A DNA stretch of 64,000 bases. Source: Roseiflexus sp. Its GTDB lineage: Bacteria > Chloroflexota > Chloroflexia > Chloroflexales > Roseiflexaceae. The number at the start of each line of letters is the position of its first letter. Positions within the stretch are counted from its first letter, which is position 1. This document shows, one piece after another, positions 51,085 through 59,516 of this stretch. The translations under genes were made by a program, and so were the position numbers. Below the pieces are notes generated by a model. That model did not search any database, was not told where the DNA came from, and was given only the letters and a program-made list of their open reading frames with translations. Location: contig JAGHYV010000013.1 in NCBI GenBank assembly GCA_017743475.1, positions 1 to 64,000 on the forward strand. The letters run 5' to 3'.

Positions 51085-51370
51085 ATGCACTGTTTGCTGC
51101 ACGACCTGAGCGCGCTGGCGCACCTCGATTTCTGCTATCTGATGACCGGTGGGCGTGTATTGGGCAAGCCGCATACGATTAAGTCTGGTTTGTGCTGCAC
51201 GACCATTACATGCTTGCAGGCAACCACGCATCCGATTGGGGGAAAAACGCACGTCATACTCTGACGATGTCCCTCGCCATTGGCAATATTTACCGGCGCA
51301 GCGCGCGTTGCGAATCATCAATGGAGCAGAAGATGCGCTGGTGCGTCGCCTGATCCTCGCCAAGCATTAG
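51085..51370 (+). pseudogene. Deazaflavin-dependent nitroreductase-like (DDN) gene, frameshifted
   Basis: Starting two bases after the ATPase stop, the first frame gives HLDFCYLMTGGRVLGKPHTI, and the second continues VWFVLHDHYMLAGNHASDWG and KNARHTLTMSLAIGN. A third supplies IFTGAARVAN, and the end is INGAEDALVRRLILAKH with stop 51368-51370. The sequence follows the DUF385/DDN split-barrel family, in which the G-R-x-S/L-G-x-P-H-T segment binds F420 or flavin. At least three frame changes occur in 290 bases, so the gene is dead. Family assignment is from recalled consensus. Confidence 0.7.
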
Positions 51371-51529
51371 CCATGCTTGGCGAGGATCTCTCCGATTGGG
51401 GGCGTCCTGTGCTCCAAGTAGTGGTCGACCTACTCGTGTCCTGATGGATCGCGTTTGAGGTAGTGTGGCGCCAGCTTGAAAGGCAGGCATTGTTCCCATT
51501 CAGGAGATCAGGTGCATCAGAATGCAGAA

Positions 51530-51554
51530 AGGGGCGCAGCGAACCCGCACCCCT
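51530..51554 (-). terminator. Hairpin after the secreted repeat protein gene
   Basis: The minus strand folds AGGGGTGCG with TGCGCCCCT (nine pairs including two G-T), loop ggttcgc, followed by TTTC. It lies 15 bases after the stop at 51569. Confidence 0.45.
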
Positions 51555-51568
51555 GCTAATGTGTTCGT

Positions 51569-53191
51569 CTAACAATCGGGCGTCCAGAACGCTTCTGGCG
51601 CAGCACAGCGTTGCAGATCGCGCGGCGTCTGCTCCGGTCCCGGATTGCCCGCCGCACCGCCGAGGTTCGTCGGTCCGCCAAGCGTCTGAGCTGGCGGGAT
51701 CACGAATGCGCCAGTACTGGCGGAATTGCCCCGGCTTGCCGCATCGAAGGTGACGATGACCAGGCGACCGCTTTCGACACCCTGCACGCTTACCCGGTAG
51801 CGCCCGGCTGCCAGGACGACCCCCAGATCGACATCCACGCTGAAAGCGCCACTGGAATCAACGTTTAGACTCGCCATACCAAGGACATTATCGTTGGGGA
51901 AGGTCATCCAGATGCCGATCGGTTCGTCAGGTGCATACCCGGATCCCTCGACCCGCACGACATCAGTTGCGCCGGATCGGTCAACGAAGGTCACGGCGAC
52001 GCGCGCCGATCCTTCGGTTGTGAGTGCGCTAAATGCTGAATTCCCCACATTCGATGCAACGACTGCTGGCACAGGGCCGGCGGGATTATTCACAAGTGCC
52101 GGTTGAAAACTCCCCGGGGTCACGTCGAAACTGGCGATCTGGAGTCGCCCGCTAGAAACTCCTTTGGCGGTAATACTGTAGCGACCGACCGGCAACCGCT
52201 CGTCCAGGTCGATCACAACGAAGAAATCGCCATTGCCATCGGCGACCTGCGTCGGCAGGCTGCGCACTGCGTTGTTCGGCAGTGTCATCCATAAACCGAC
52301 GTATTCACCGGGAGAGAAGCGCGCTCCAGTGATCGCAACACCGCCGTTCTGCCGGGTTGATGGTTGCGCCGGATAGGCGACACGCAGTTGTGCCCATCCG
52401 CTCGGCGTCGAAGATCGCGCCCGCAGTTCGAACGGTGCGAAGACCTGATACCCGCTCAGCGTGCCCAGCGCTGTAAACGTATATTTGCCAGTCTGATGCA
52501 CATTAGTGAAAATGAATGACGACTGGAAGTTGCCAATGTCGCTGGCGACCTGTTGCGGATAGTCGAGAACAGTGCCGTCTGGTTGGGTGATCCAGATTGA
52601 GATCACTTCGTTGGGGAAGAAGTTGGCGCCGTGGATGTTGATCAGGTCATCATGAAAGGCGAATGCGTTGAATGTGCCGTTGTTCCACACTGCCAGACGC
52701 GCCGGACTGGGCGGGGGCGGTGGACCGGTGCGCGGAGTCACTACCAGGTACCCGACTGCTGTCTGGCGGCTGCCCTGCCCGACCGCAGTCAGTTTGTAGC
52801 ACCCATAGGGCCATTTATTTGTCACCGGAAACTCGAAATAGAGATCGCCAGCCACATCGGCGCGGTAAGGCGGCAAAGCAAAGTGCGGCGGCAGATCGAC
52901 GACGCCATCGAGGAAGAAGGTATCGTTCGGGCTGAAGATGCGACCGTCGGGGAACTGAAAACTGATGATCACTCCTTCCTGATCGAGGAATCCATGCAGT
53001 TCGGATCCAAAGATGCTGTTCTGAAATGTCGCTGGCGCCAATCGACCAGTGAGCGAGCACGGCGCTGTAGTTGGACCATGGACGATGTACACTGCGGCAG
53101 CACTGGCGCGATAGGCGAAGATAACCGCGCTTACTCCGATGAGGAGCATAATGAAAACGATCCCCCGATAGAAGATATCCCGTGGTTTCAT
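51569..53191 (-). CDS. Secreted protein with four related beta-domain repeats
   Basis: A 540-residue exported protein. ATG 53191 follows cggag. A signal segment (IVFIMLLIGVSAVIFAYRAS) ends near residue 32. About four units share the pattern F-x-P-x-E-x-I/V-x-W-x-T followed by G-x-Y-x2-T-x-x-G: HGANFFPNEVISIWITQPDG, ITGARFSPGEYVGLWMTLPN, EGSGYAPDEPIGIWMTFPND, and a more divergent first copy. The C-terminus is Gly/Pro-rich with two Cys (LQRCAAPEAFWTPDC). No catalytic motif is seen; a surface-layer or adhesion role is possible. The stretch 53192-53607 before the next gene contains only a short repeat. Confidence 0.7.
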   Translation of the reverse strand: MKPRDIFYRGIVFIMLLIGVSAVIFAYRASAAAVYIVHGPTTAPCSLTGRLAPATFQNSIFGSELHGFLDQEGVIISFQFPDGRIFSPNDTFFLDGVVDLPPHFALPPYRADVAGDLYFEFPVTNKWPYGCYKLTAVGQGSRQTAVGYLVVTPRTGPPPPPSPARLAVWNNGTFNAFAFHDDLINIHGANFFPNEVISIWITQPDGTVLDYPQQVASDIGNFQSSFIFTNVHQTGKYTFTALGTLSGYQVFAPFELRARSSTPSGWAQLRVAYPAQPSTRQNGGVAITGARFSPGEYVGLWMTLPNNAVRSLPTQVADGNGDFFVVIDLDERLPVGRYSITAKGVSSGRLQIASFDVTPGSFQPALVNNPAGPVPAVVASNVGNSAFSALTTEGSARVAVTFVDRSGATDVVRVEGSGYAPDEPIGIWMTFPNDNVLGMASLNVDSSGAFSVDVDLGVVLAAGRYRVSVQGVESGRLVIVTFDAASRGNSASTGAFVIPPAQTLGGPTNLGGAAGNPGPEQTPRDLQRCAAPEAFWTPDC

Positions 53192-53307
53192 AAGCGATCT
53201 CCGTCCTGATTGCAGGCTAGCGTCCATCCTTACCTTCTGGAGCGCCCAGTCTGAGTCTTAGGAATGGCGTAAAGTCCACAGCAAGCGGATTTCTTCTCTG
53301 ATACACA

Positions 53308-53342
53308 CTTCCCGGTTCTCAGTTCTCGGTTCTCAGTTCTCT
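53308..53342 (+). repeat. ggttctcagttctc repeat
   Basis: The plus strand reads cttcccggttctcagttctc followed by ggttctcagttctc. Same unit and orientation as at 35470-35518 and the inverse of 19652-19740. The surrounding 53228-53607 intergenic region shows no other clear feature. Confidence 0.75.
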
Positions 53343-53608
53343 TCAAGCCTAAAGAAGACGCACAATACTACCTAGCGGTGTATATGACAGCCGGATGACA
53401 GGTTCATCACAAACTGGTTATATTCACTCAATACGATGTACAATCGAAGCATATGTGCAACTGGCAGTGACAGTAATTCGGTTGCATTGCGCGCTTTCCA
53501 AAGCGTATGGCGACGTGCTACAATCCGAAGCAGGCACGTGGCGTAGCGTTTCTCGTGCAGCGGGAGTGCTCGCGCCACCGGTTTGACCACGCAGAAAGGG
53601 TTTTCACG

Positions 53609-54901
53609 ATGCATTCTTTCCGCCTCTCCGCATTAGTGGCGCTAGTCACTCTCGTTCTGTCCGGATGCAGCATCTCACTTGGTCTATCACCGACCGTCAC
53701 TCCTGAACCTCGCCCGACTGCCACGCCTCGCCCGACCTCTACGCCCCGCCCGACTGCCACACCGCTCCCGACTACAGCGCCAACCGCGCAGCCACAACCG
53801 ACGATCATGCCTACGAGTCCATCGGGTGGAACGGGGACAGGCTCAGGAATGCTAATCCCGGTTGTTATTGATCTCCTGGAAACATTTAGCCATCCGGAGC
53901 AATTGTTCAGCATCGACGTACCGGTCGGCTGGAGTTTGCAGGAAGGTGCGAATGAGAACACGCTGGTCTATGTCTGGACCGATGCTACTGAAAATGGGCT
54001 GATCATCCTGGGCATCACAGAGTCGCAGGAAGCGTTAACGCAGGACGATCTGGTGGAGCGCGCGACTTCATTTGTCAACACCTTCAAGGAAGAGCAGGAT
54101 TTCTCGATGGATCCGCCGCAAAAACTGCGCAATGGCGGTGTGCAGATCATCTGGAGCTACACCTCGGCAACGAGTATTGGCGTCGCTGTGCCAATACTGG
54201 CGAATACATTTGTCTACCGGGATGTTGATAAAGTGTCGCTCCTGACATTTGCCATTCCAGATAAGCAGTTCGACGAACTCAAGTCCTCGCTCGATGCTAT
54301 CCTGCAATCATATGTGATCGATCCCGCCGTTCCTCTCTCGGGTGATTCGTCCGTCACGCGCTTTGCGTTCGATTTTATCGACGATGACAACGCCTGGATG
54401 ACTGACTCTTCGGCAAGTCTCCAGGCAGTGATCGAAGAGGGGGTCTATCGCGTTACACTCAGCGATTCCGATCTGTACTACCTGACGGCGCCGGATGTCA
54501 GCCCGGCGAACGACCTGGAGGTGAGTGCAGATGTGCTGATCAACGGCAATTCGCGCGCTGGCGTCGCAGTGCGATACAGTCCGGGCAGTCGAGGCAACGC
54601 AAAGAATTACTATGCCTGCTGGATCGACGGGCGTGACCGGTACGGCTGTTTTGTCTCGGTCGATGACCGCTGGACGACGCTGCGTGAGCCGATCAGCAAT
54701 GCTGCCATCAAGCCAGGGAGGGTGAACCGGGTATCGCTGAGAGCGCAGGGGAACAGGATCATCTTCAGCGTAAATGGCGTTCAATTGCAGACCTTTACTG
54801 ATACCCGCGTCACTTCAGGGCAGGCGGCGCTCTACCTGGAAAACTTTGACACTCAGGCCGGCGCGGATTTTGACAACGTGGTTGTTACCCTGTTGAAATA
54901 G
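53609..54901 (+). CDS. Lipoprotein with Pro/Thr linker and C-terminal jelly-roll domain
   Basis: A 430-residue protein from ATG 53609 after aaaggg. The signal SFRLSALVALVTLVLSGC has the lipid-bearing Cys at residue 19. A low-complexity stalk (RPTATPRPTSTPRPTATP) covers residues about 30-70. Residues 85-225 form a PsbP-like unit (FSIDVPVGWSLQEGANENTL; LVERATSFVNTFKEEQDFSM). Residues about 250-430 resemble a concanavalin-type fold used in DUF1080-like proteins (VRYSPGSRGNAKNYYACWID, VSLRAQGNRIIFSVNGVQLQ). It is probably anchored to the cell surface; ligand unknown. Confidence 0.7.
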   Translation: MHSFRLSALVALVTLVLSGCSISLGLSPTVTPEPRPTATPRPTSTPRPTATPLPTTAPTAQPQPTIMPTSPSGGTGTGSGMLIPVVIDLLETFSHPEQLFSIDVPVGWSLQEGANENTLVYVWTDATENGLIILGITESQEALTQDDLVERATSFVNTFKEEQDFSMDPPQKLRNGGVQIIWSYTSATSIGVAVPILANTFVYRDVDKVSLLTFAIPDKQFDELKSSLDAILQSYVIDPAVPLSGDSSVTRFAFDFIDDDNAWMTDSSASLQAVIEEGVYRVTLSDSDLYYLTAPDVSPANDLEVSADVLINGNSRAGVAVRYSPGSRGNAKNYYACWIDGRDRYGCFVSVDDRWTTLREPISNAAIKPGRVNRVSLRAQGNRIIFSVNGVQLQTFTDTRVTSGQAALYLENFDTQAGADFDNVVVTLLK

Positions 54902-54931
54902 TCGTGCGACACGTAGTTGTTCGCGGTCCAG

Positions 54932-54960
54932 AAGCGCGCGGTTGCCGTATCGCGCGCTTT
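54932..54960 (+). terminator. Hairpin terminator sharing DNA with the rodZ promoter
   Basis: AAGCGCGCG (54932-54940) and CGCGCGCTT (54951-54959) form a perfect 9-bp stem with loop gttgccgtat, followed by tcattt. It lies 31 bases after the lipoprotein stop. Confidence 0.6.
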
Positions 54961-54970
54961 CATTTATAAT
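54942..54970 (+). promoter_or_regulatory. Promoter of rodZ-yajQ-rimO
   Basis: TTGCCG (54942-54947) and a perfect TATAAT (54965-54970) are 17 bases apart. The -35 box is in the loop of the terminator hairpin and the spacer holds its 3' arm. rodZ starts 48 bases further on. Confidence 0.7.
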
Positions 54971-55018
54971 ACGCTGCGTCAGACGCGCCTGTAAGCGTAA
55001 GGCTTCCAGGAGAACGAT

Positions 55019-55816
55019 ATGAGCCAGTTGGGCGAGCGCCTGCGCGCGGCTCGCGAAAGCCAGGGTATTAGCCTTGCTCAGGCTGCTGCCGAAACGCGCA
55101 TCTTGCAGCGGTACCTTGTTGCGCTTGAAGATGGCGATTATCAGAACCTTCCCGGCGATGTGTATACACGCGGCTTTATTCGGAACTATGCCGCGTTTCT
55201 TGGTCTCTCAGCGGACGAGTTGATTGAACTGTACCGGTATGAGCGCGGGCGTACCGATCCAATCCGGGTCGTTCCGGCAACGTCAAACCCCCGCGTGCAC
55301 GGATGTGTTGCACCAAGCCTGATCGGCGTCTTCTTTGTTGTACTGGCGCTGGTCGGCGTGACATACCTAGTGTTGAGTGCGACCAACCGGATCGGCGAGA
55401 ATGCACAACTCGCAGCGATTCCAACAGCAACTATCCCGCCTGTGCCAGGTCTGTTGCCGACCGTACCGCGAGAAGCGACAACTGCGCCATTACCACCGGA
55501 GACGGCAACGCCTGCTGTAGCTGGCATTGAAGTTGCGCCATCTCCAACGCCTACCCGAGAGCCAGAAGCGCCAATTGTGCTCGAGGTGCGGATCGATCCG
55601 GGCGATAATCCTGGATCGTGGCTTGAGATTAAAACCGATGGGGAATCGGTCTTTCGCCGGGTGCTGGCGCCGGGACGTTCGGTGCGCTTTACCGCCCGCC
55701 GGTCGGTGTCGGTGCGTGCTGGAAATGCCGCAGTTGTGACGGTGGTGATCAATGATCAGGAACGTCGCCTCGGAACGAGGCCTGGTGAGGTGGTGACGTT
55801 CGAGTGGCCGCCGTAA
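55019..55816 (+). CDS. rodZ: RodZ-like cell-shape protein
   Basis: A 265-residue protein. The N-terminal helix-turn-helix of RodZ type spans residues 1-70: MSQLGERLRAARESQGISLA, ETRILQRYLVALEDGDYQNL and PGDVYTRGFIRNYAAFLGL. One membrane span lies at about 102-121 (IGVFFVVLALVGVTYLVLSA). A Pro/Thr linker follows, and the last 80 residues (VLEVRIDPGDNPGSWLEIKT; FRRVLAPGRSVRFTARRSVS) form the DUF4115 beta domain. RodZ bridges MreB and the wall synthesis machinery; mreB is 19 kb away. Confidence 0.9.
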   Translation: MSQLGERLRAARESQGISLAQAAAETRILQRYLVALEDGDYQNLPGDVYTRGFIRNYAAFLGLSADELIELYRYERGRTDPIRVVPATSNPRVHGCVAPSLIGVFFVVLALVGVTYLVLSATNRIGENAQLAAIPTATIPPVPGLLPTVPREATTAPLPPETATPAVAGIEVAPSPTPTREPEAPIVLEVRIDPGDNPGSWLEIKTDGESVFRRVLAPGRSVRFTARRSVSVRAGNAAVVTVVINDQERRLGTRPGEVVTFEWPP

Positions 55817-55831
55817 GCGGGAGGATGCACT

Positions 55832-56329
55832 ATGCCTGCTGAAAGCACATTCGATATTGTCTCAGATTTTGATCGTCAGGAACTGGTCAATGCAGTCGAT
55901 CAGGCGCGGCGCGAAGTGGCGACGCGCTATGACTTAAAGGGCACGAACACTGAGATTGTGCTGAGCGAGAAAGAATTGACGATTACGACCGAATCGGAAA
56001 TGCACTTGGCCGCAGTGCGCGATCTTATTCAAACGAAGGCGCTGCGGCGCAACCTTTCGATCAAGATTTTTAAGTTTGGTCCAGTCCAGGAAGCCAGCGG
56101 TGGCCGTGTGCGTCAGGTTGCGCTGTTACAGCGCGGTATTCCTGAAGATGTGGCGAAAAAACTGGCGAAACTCATTCGCGATCATTTTCCAAAGGTACAA
56201 ACGCGCATCCAGGGCGATGTATTGCGGGTCGGGAGCAAAAGCCGCGATGAGTTGCAGGCAGTCATTCGTCTGGTCAAAGAACATCAGGATGAGTTCACTA
56301 TCCCGCTCCAATTTACCAATTATCGCTAA
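55832..56329 (+). CDS. YajQ-family nucleotide-binding protein
   Basis: A 165-residue protein of the YajQ family: AESTFDIVSDFDRQELVNAV, DQARREVATRYDLKGTNTEI, ALRRNLSIKIFKFGPVQEAS and ISR-type end HFPKVQTRIQGDVLRVGSKS. Two RNA-binding-like ferredoxin folds are expected. Some homologues bind c-di-GMP or tRNA; the role here is open. It lies between rodZ and rimO. Confidence 0.95.
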   Translation: MPAESTFDIVSDFDRQELVNAVDQARREVATRYDLKGTNTEIVLSEKELTITTESEMHLAAVRDLIQTKALRRNLSIKIFKFGPVQEASGGRVRQVALLQRGIPEDVAKKLAKLIRDHFPKVQTRIQGDVLRVGSKSRDELQAVIRLVKEHQDEFTIPLQFTNYR

Positions 56330-56332
56330 GAG

Positions 56333-57751
56333 ATGAAGTTTCATATTATTACCCTTGGGTGTCCGAAAAATCAGGTTGATAGCGAGGGGATGAGCGGTAT
56401 TCTGGCAGCACAGGGGCATACGCCGGTCGCAAACGCCGAAGATGCCGATGTGGTTGTCGTGAATACCTGTTCCTTCATTGCCGCAGCGCGTGAGGAGACT
56501 CTTGACGTGCTACGTGAAGTCGCTGCTCGCAAAACGCCCGGTCAATACCTGGTCGCAGCCGGTTGTATGGCAGAAAGCCATAGCGCGCTTGTTGCGGCAG
56601 TGCCTGGAGTCGATGCGCTGCTTAGCACCCGCGAGTGGATGCGCATTGGGAACGTGGTCGACACCCTTCAGCGCGAACCGGCGGTCGTTGCGTCTTCTGC
56701 AGTGCGCGAGATCATTCCCCTCTCCAGCGCTCCTGCTCCGTCTGACAACCTAAGCGTCCCCGGCGCATACGCCGACTGGCGTACCGCGCCGATTCGTCGG
56801 TGCGTCACTGGTCCCTCAGCGTATTTGAAGATTTCCGATGGGTGCAATCTTCGCTGTGCGTTCTGCACCATTCCATCGTTCAAAGGCGATATGCGCTCCA
56901 AAGCGGTAGGGGCGATCCTTGGTGAAGCGCAGGAACTGGCAGAGGCTGGCGTGAAAGAGATTGTGCTGGTGGCGCAGCACCTGACCGACTACGGGCGCGA
57001 TCTAGGGTTGAAGGACGGTCTAGCGCTATTGCTTGATGAACTCTGTGCGGTGTTGCCGAAAGATAGATGGGTACGCCTGATGTACGCTTATCCCCATGGT
57101 ATTAGCGAGCGCCTGATCGTCACGATGGCGCGCCATCCGCAGATCTGCCATTACCTGGATATGCCATTGCAGCATGCCCATCCTGAAACGTTGCGCCGGA
57201 TGCGCCGCCCGCCCGATAGTGAGCGCACCAGACGCATTATTGCCGACCTGCGCGCGGCGATGCCCGATATTGCACTGCGCTCGACATTCATTGTCGGCTT
57301 TCCGGGGGAGACCAGCGCCGAATTTCAGGCGTTGATGGCGTTTCTCGAAGAAGTGCAGTTCGACCGGGTAGGGGTCTTTCGCTATTCGCGCGAGCCGGGC
57401 ACGCCAGCTGCATCGTTGCCGGATCAGATACCCCAGCGAGTCATTGAGCGCCGCTGGCATACGATCATGCGTGCGCAGCAGGGCATTTCGCGCCAGCGCA
57501 ACCGTCGCTGGGTCGGGCGTGTCATTCGGGTGCTGGTGGAGGGACAGGGACAGACCGACGACGGGCGCCCGTTGAGCGTTGGGCGCTCATTCCGCGATGC
57601 TCCTGAAGTCGATGGACAGGTGTTGTTCTGGGGCACCGCTGCTGTCGGCACATTCGTTAATGTGCGGGTGACGCAGGCGCTCGACTATGACCTGTGGGGT
57701 GAGATGGTCGAAGCGCCTGCGGACGATGTGAGGAGTGAGAACGGTACGTAG
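56333..57751 (+). CDS. rimO: Ribosomal protein S12 methylthiotransferase RimO
   Basis: A 472-residue radical SAM enzyme that adds a methylthio group to an Asp of ribosomal protein S12. The N-terminal cluster ligands are Cys10 (LGCPKNQVDSEGM), Cys46 (VVNTCSFIA) and Cys77 (AAGCMAES). The radical SAM cluster is Cys170, Cys174 and Cys177 (DGCNLRCAFCTIPSFKG). YLDMPLQHAHPETLRRMRRP and STFIVGFPGETSAEFQALMA are conserved. A TRAM domain ends the protein (VGRVIRVLVEGQGQTDDGRP). The start lies four bases after the yajQ stop. Confidence 0.95.
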   Translation: MKFHIITLGCPKNQVDSEGMSGILAAQGHTPVANAEDADVVVVNTCSFIAAAREETLDVLREVAARKTPGQYLVAAGCMAESHSALVAAVPGVDALLSTREWMRIGNVVDTLQREPAVVASSAVREIIPLSSAPAPSDNLSVPGAYADWRTAPIRRCVTGPSAYLKISDGCNLRCAFCTIPSFKGDMRSKAVGAILGEAQELAEAGVKEIVLVAQHLTDYGRDLGLKDGLALLLDELCAVLPKDRWVRLMYAYPHGISERLIVTMARHPQICHYLDMPLQHAHPETLRRMRRPPDSERTRRIIADLRAAMPDIALRSTFIVGFPGETSAEFQALMAFLEEVQFDRVGVFRYSREPGTPAASLPDQIPQRVIERRWHTIMRAQQGISRQRNRRWVGRVIRVLVEGQGQTDDGRPLSVGRSFRDAPEVDGQVLFWGTAAVGTFVNVRVTQALDYDLWGEMVEAPADDVRSENGT

Positions 57752-57812
57752 CGGGTCTAGTATCAGGGATGCGCGCTACCCCAGTCTAATGTTCACACTC
57801 CTCATCTTCTCT

Positions 57813-58232
57813 TCAAGCAGCAATGCGTGCCTGAATGGTCTTCTGGATGCGTCGCAGTTCGTTTGGGTTCCGGCGCGCAAGGTAGTCGATCATGTAATCG
57901 ACCGCCGTTGTACTGTAGTCGTCCAGCAAGCCGTCGAGCACCTGCTGCACCACCATGGTGACGAAATCGGACTCGCTGATCGCCGGTGTGTACACATATG
58001 CCAGTCCTTCACGGTGACGACGCAGCACACCCTTTTCGGCGAGACGGCTCATAGTCGTCATCACCGTGGTATAGGCGATCTCACGCTGCTGCGATAGTTT
58101 GCGGTGGACTTTCTTGACAGTGCTGCGCTCGTCCTGCCAGATGATCTGCATGATGTCCGTTTCGAGCGGTCCGAGCACTTTGACTAGTCCATCCTTAGTG
58201 GGGCTGAAGCGAAAACGCATGTTCAGCGGCAT
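57813..58232 (-). CDS. BlaI/MecI/CopY-family repressor
   Basis: A 139-residue winged-helix regulator. LGPLETDIMQIIWQDERSTV and AYTTVMTTMSRLAEKGVLRR are typical. The C-terminus (SDFVTMVVQQVLDGLLDDYS) forms the dimer part. ATG 58232 follows aaggag. No BlaR1-like sensor protease gene is next to it. The divergent neighbour is a polyprenyl synthase, which may be its target, because the shared intergenic region of 170 bases includes an imperfect inverted pair ttaggtac and gtactaa (about 58301-58336). Confidence 0.88.
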   Translation of the reverse strand: MPLNMRFRFSPTKDGLVKVLGPLETDIMQIIWQDERSTVKKVHRKLSQQREIAYTTVMTTMSRLAEKGVLRRHREGLAYVYTPAISESDFVTMVVQQVLDGLLDDYSTTAVDYMIDYLARRNPNELRRIQKTIQARIAA

Positions 58233-58404
58233 CGACGCTACTCCTTTCGGTGGCGTTAGTGGCGCTACGGATCGTACTATCAGGCGCCAGTATGTTCGGA
58301 TATTAGGTACGCTCTACTCATGTGCAGTGTACTAACGCCGCGCGCAAACCTCAAGAGTAGCGGATTACTGACCGGTTACATAAGATTACGGCAGGATGAC
58401 ACCT

Positions 58405-59421
58405 ATGAAGCACTTAGATGAGCGAGCAGCAATTGAGGCGGCAATGCGTGCGGCGTTTCCGCTAGCGGATGAACGGGTGGCGCGCTTCTATGCGATGCAG
58501 GAGTATCACCTCGGCTGGCGCGACGAGGAACTGCGTCCGGCGACGTTCGATCCAGGCAAACTGCTGCGCCCGCGCCTCTGCCTGTTGAGCTGTCGCGCGG
58601 TTGGCGGCGACCCGCGCGATGCCCTGCCACTGGCGGCAGCGATCCAGTTGATCCACGATTTCTCGCTGATCCACGATGATATTCAGGATCAGAGCGATAC
58701 GCGCCGCGGTCGCCCGACAGTATGGAAATTGTGGGGTCTGGCACAGGGGATCAACACTGGCGATGGCATGTTTACTATTGCGCATCTGTCGCTCCACCGT
58801 CTGGCGCTGACTAGCCTGCCAGCGGCGACGATCCTTGATGTGCTGCGGCGGTTCGATGAGACAATCCTGACCGTTTGTGAGGGTCAGTTTCTCGATCTGA
58901 GCTACGAGGGAAACCTGGAGATTGATGAAGCTGCCTACCTGGCGATGATTGAGCGAAAGACAGCGGCGCTGATCGCTGCTTCTGCTGAACTTGGCGCACT
59001 TGTTGGCGGCGCCGATGAAGAGACAATCCAGGCGCTGTCCGATTTCGGTCGTGCGCTTGGACTGGCGTTTCAGATTGAGGATGATGTACTGGGAATCTGG
59101 GGCGATCCTGCCGTCACCGGTAAGCCGTTTGCTGCTGATCTGTACCGTCGTAAACTCAGCCTGCCCGTTATTCACGCATTGACGACATCTCCCGACCGTG
59201 AGCGTCTGATGAGCCTCTATAAGCAGGCAACACTCGACGATGACGCCGTACGTCAGGTGCTGGCGATCCTTGATGCCGCGGGATCGCGGGTGTACGCGGA
59301 AGCAACCGCTGCGGCGTACCATGGCGAGGCGTTTGCTGCGCTTGATCGCGCACGCGGTGATACAACGGCGCTGGAAGAATTGCGCGCGATTGCAACCAGC
59401 CTGCTGGGACGGCGCGCCTGA
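58405..59421 (+). CDS. Polyprenyl diphosphate synthase
   Basis: A 338-residue trans-isoprenyl synthase. ATG 58405 has caggatg eight bases upstream; ATG 58396 is an alternative. The first aspartate-rich motif is LIHDDIQDQSDTRRGRPTVW with DDIQD at 91-95. The second is FQIEDDVLGIWGDPAVTGKP, and GKLLRPRLCLLSCRAVGGDP is the substrate-binding FARM/GKRLRP equivalent (KLLRP). Chain length cannot be told: residues before DDIQD are Ser-Leu-Ile-His, which lack bulky aromatic side chains, pointing to a product of C20 or longer. In phototrophs this feeds carotenoids or chlorophyll side chains. Confidence 0.9.
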   Translation: MKHLDERAAIEAAMRAAFPLADERVARFYAMQEYHLGWRDEELRPATFDPGKLLRPRLCLLSCRAVGGDPRDALPLAAAIQLIHDFSLIHDDIQDQSDTRRGRPTVWKLWGLAQGINTGDGMFTIAHLSLHRLALTSLPAATILDVLRRFDETILTVCEGQFLDLSYEGNLEIDEAAYLAMIERKTAALIAASAELGALVGGADEETIQALSDFGRALGLAFQIEDDVLGIWGDPAVTGKPFAADLYRRKLSLPVIHALTTSPDRERLMSLYKQATLDDDAVRQVLAILDAAGSRVYAEATAAAYHGEAFAALDRARGDTTALEELRAIATSLLGRRA

Positions 59422-59516
59422 CCGTTTGAATGTTCCTGCCTGCTGCGCGGGTGGTGGAGGTGACAGAGGTGCGCTGTAATCCAGGGGTGACTGCCATACG
59501 CAGGACACTGCGAGTC

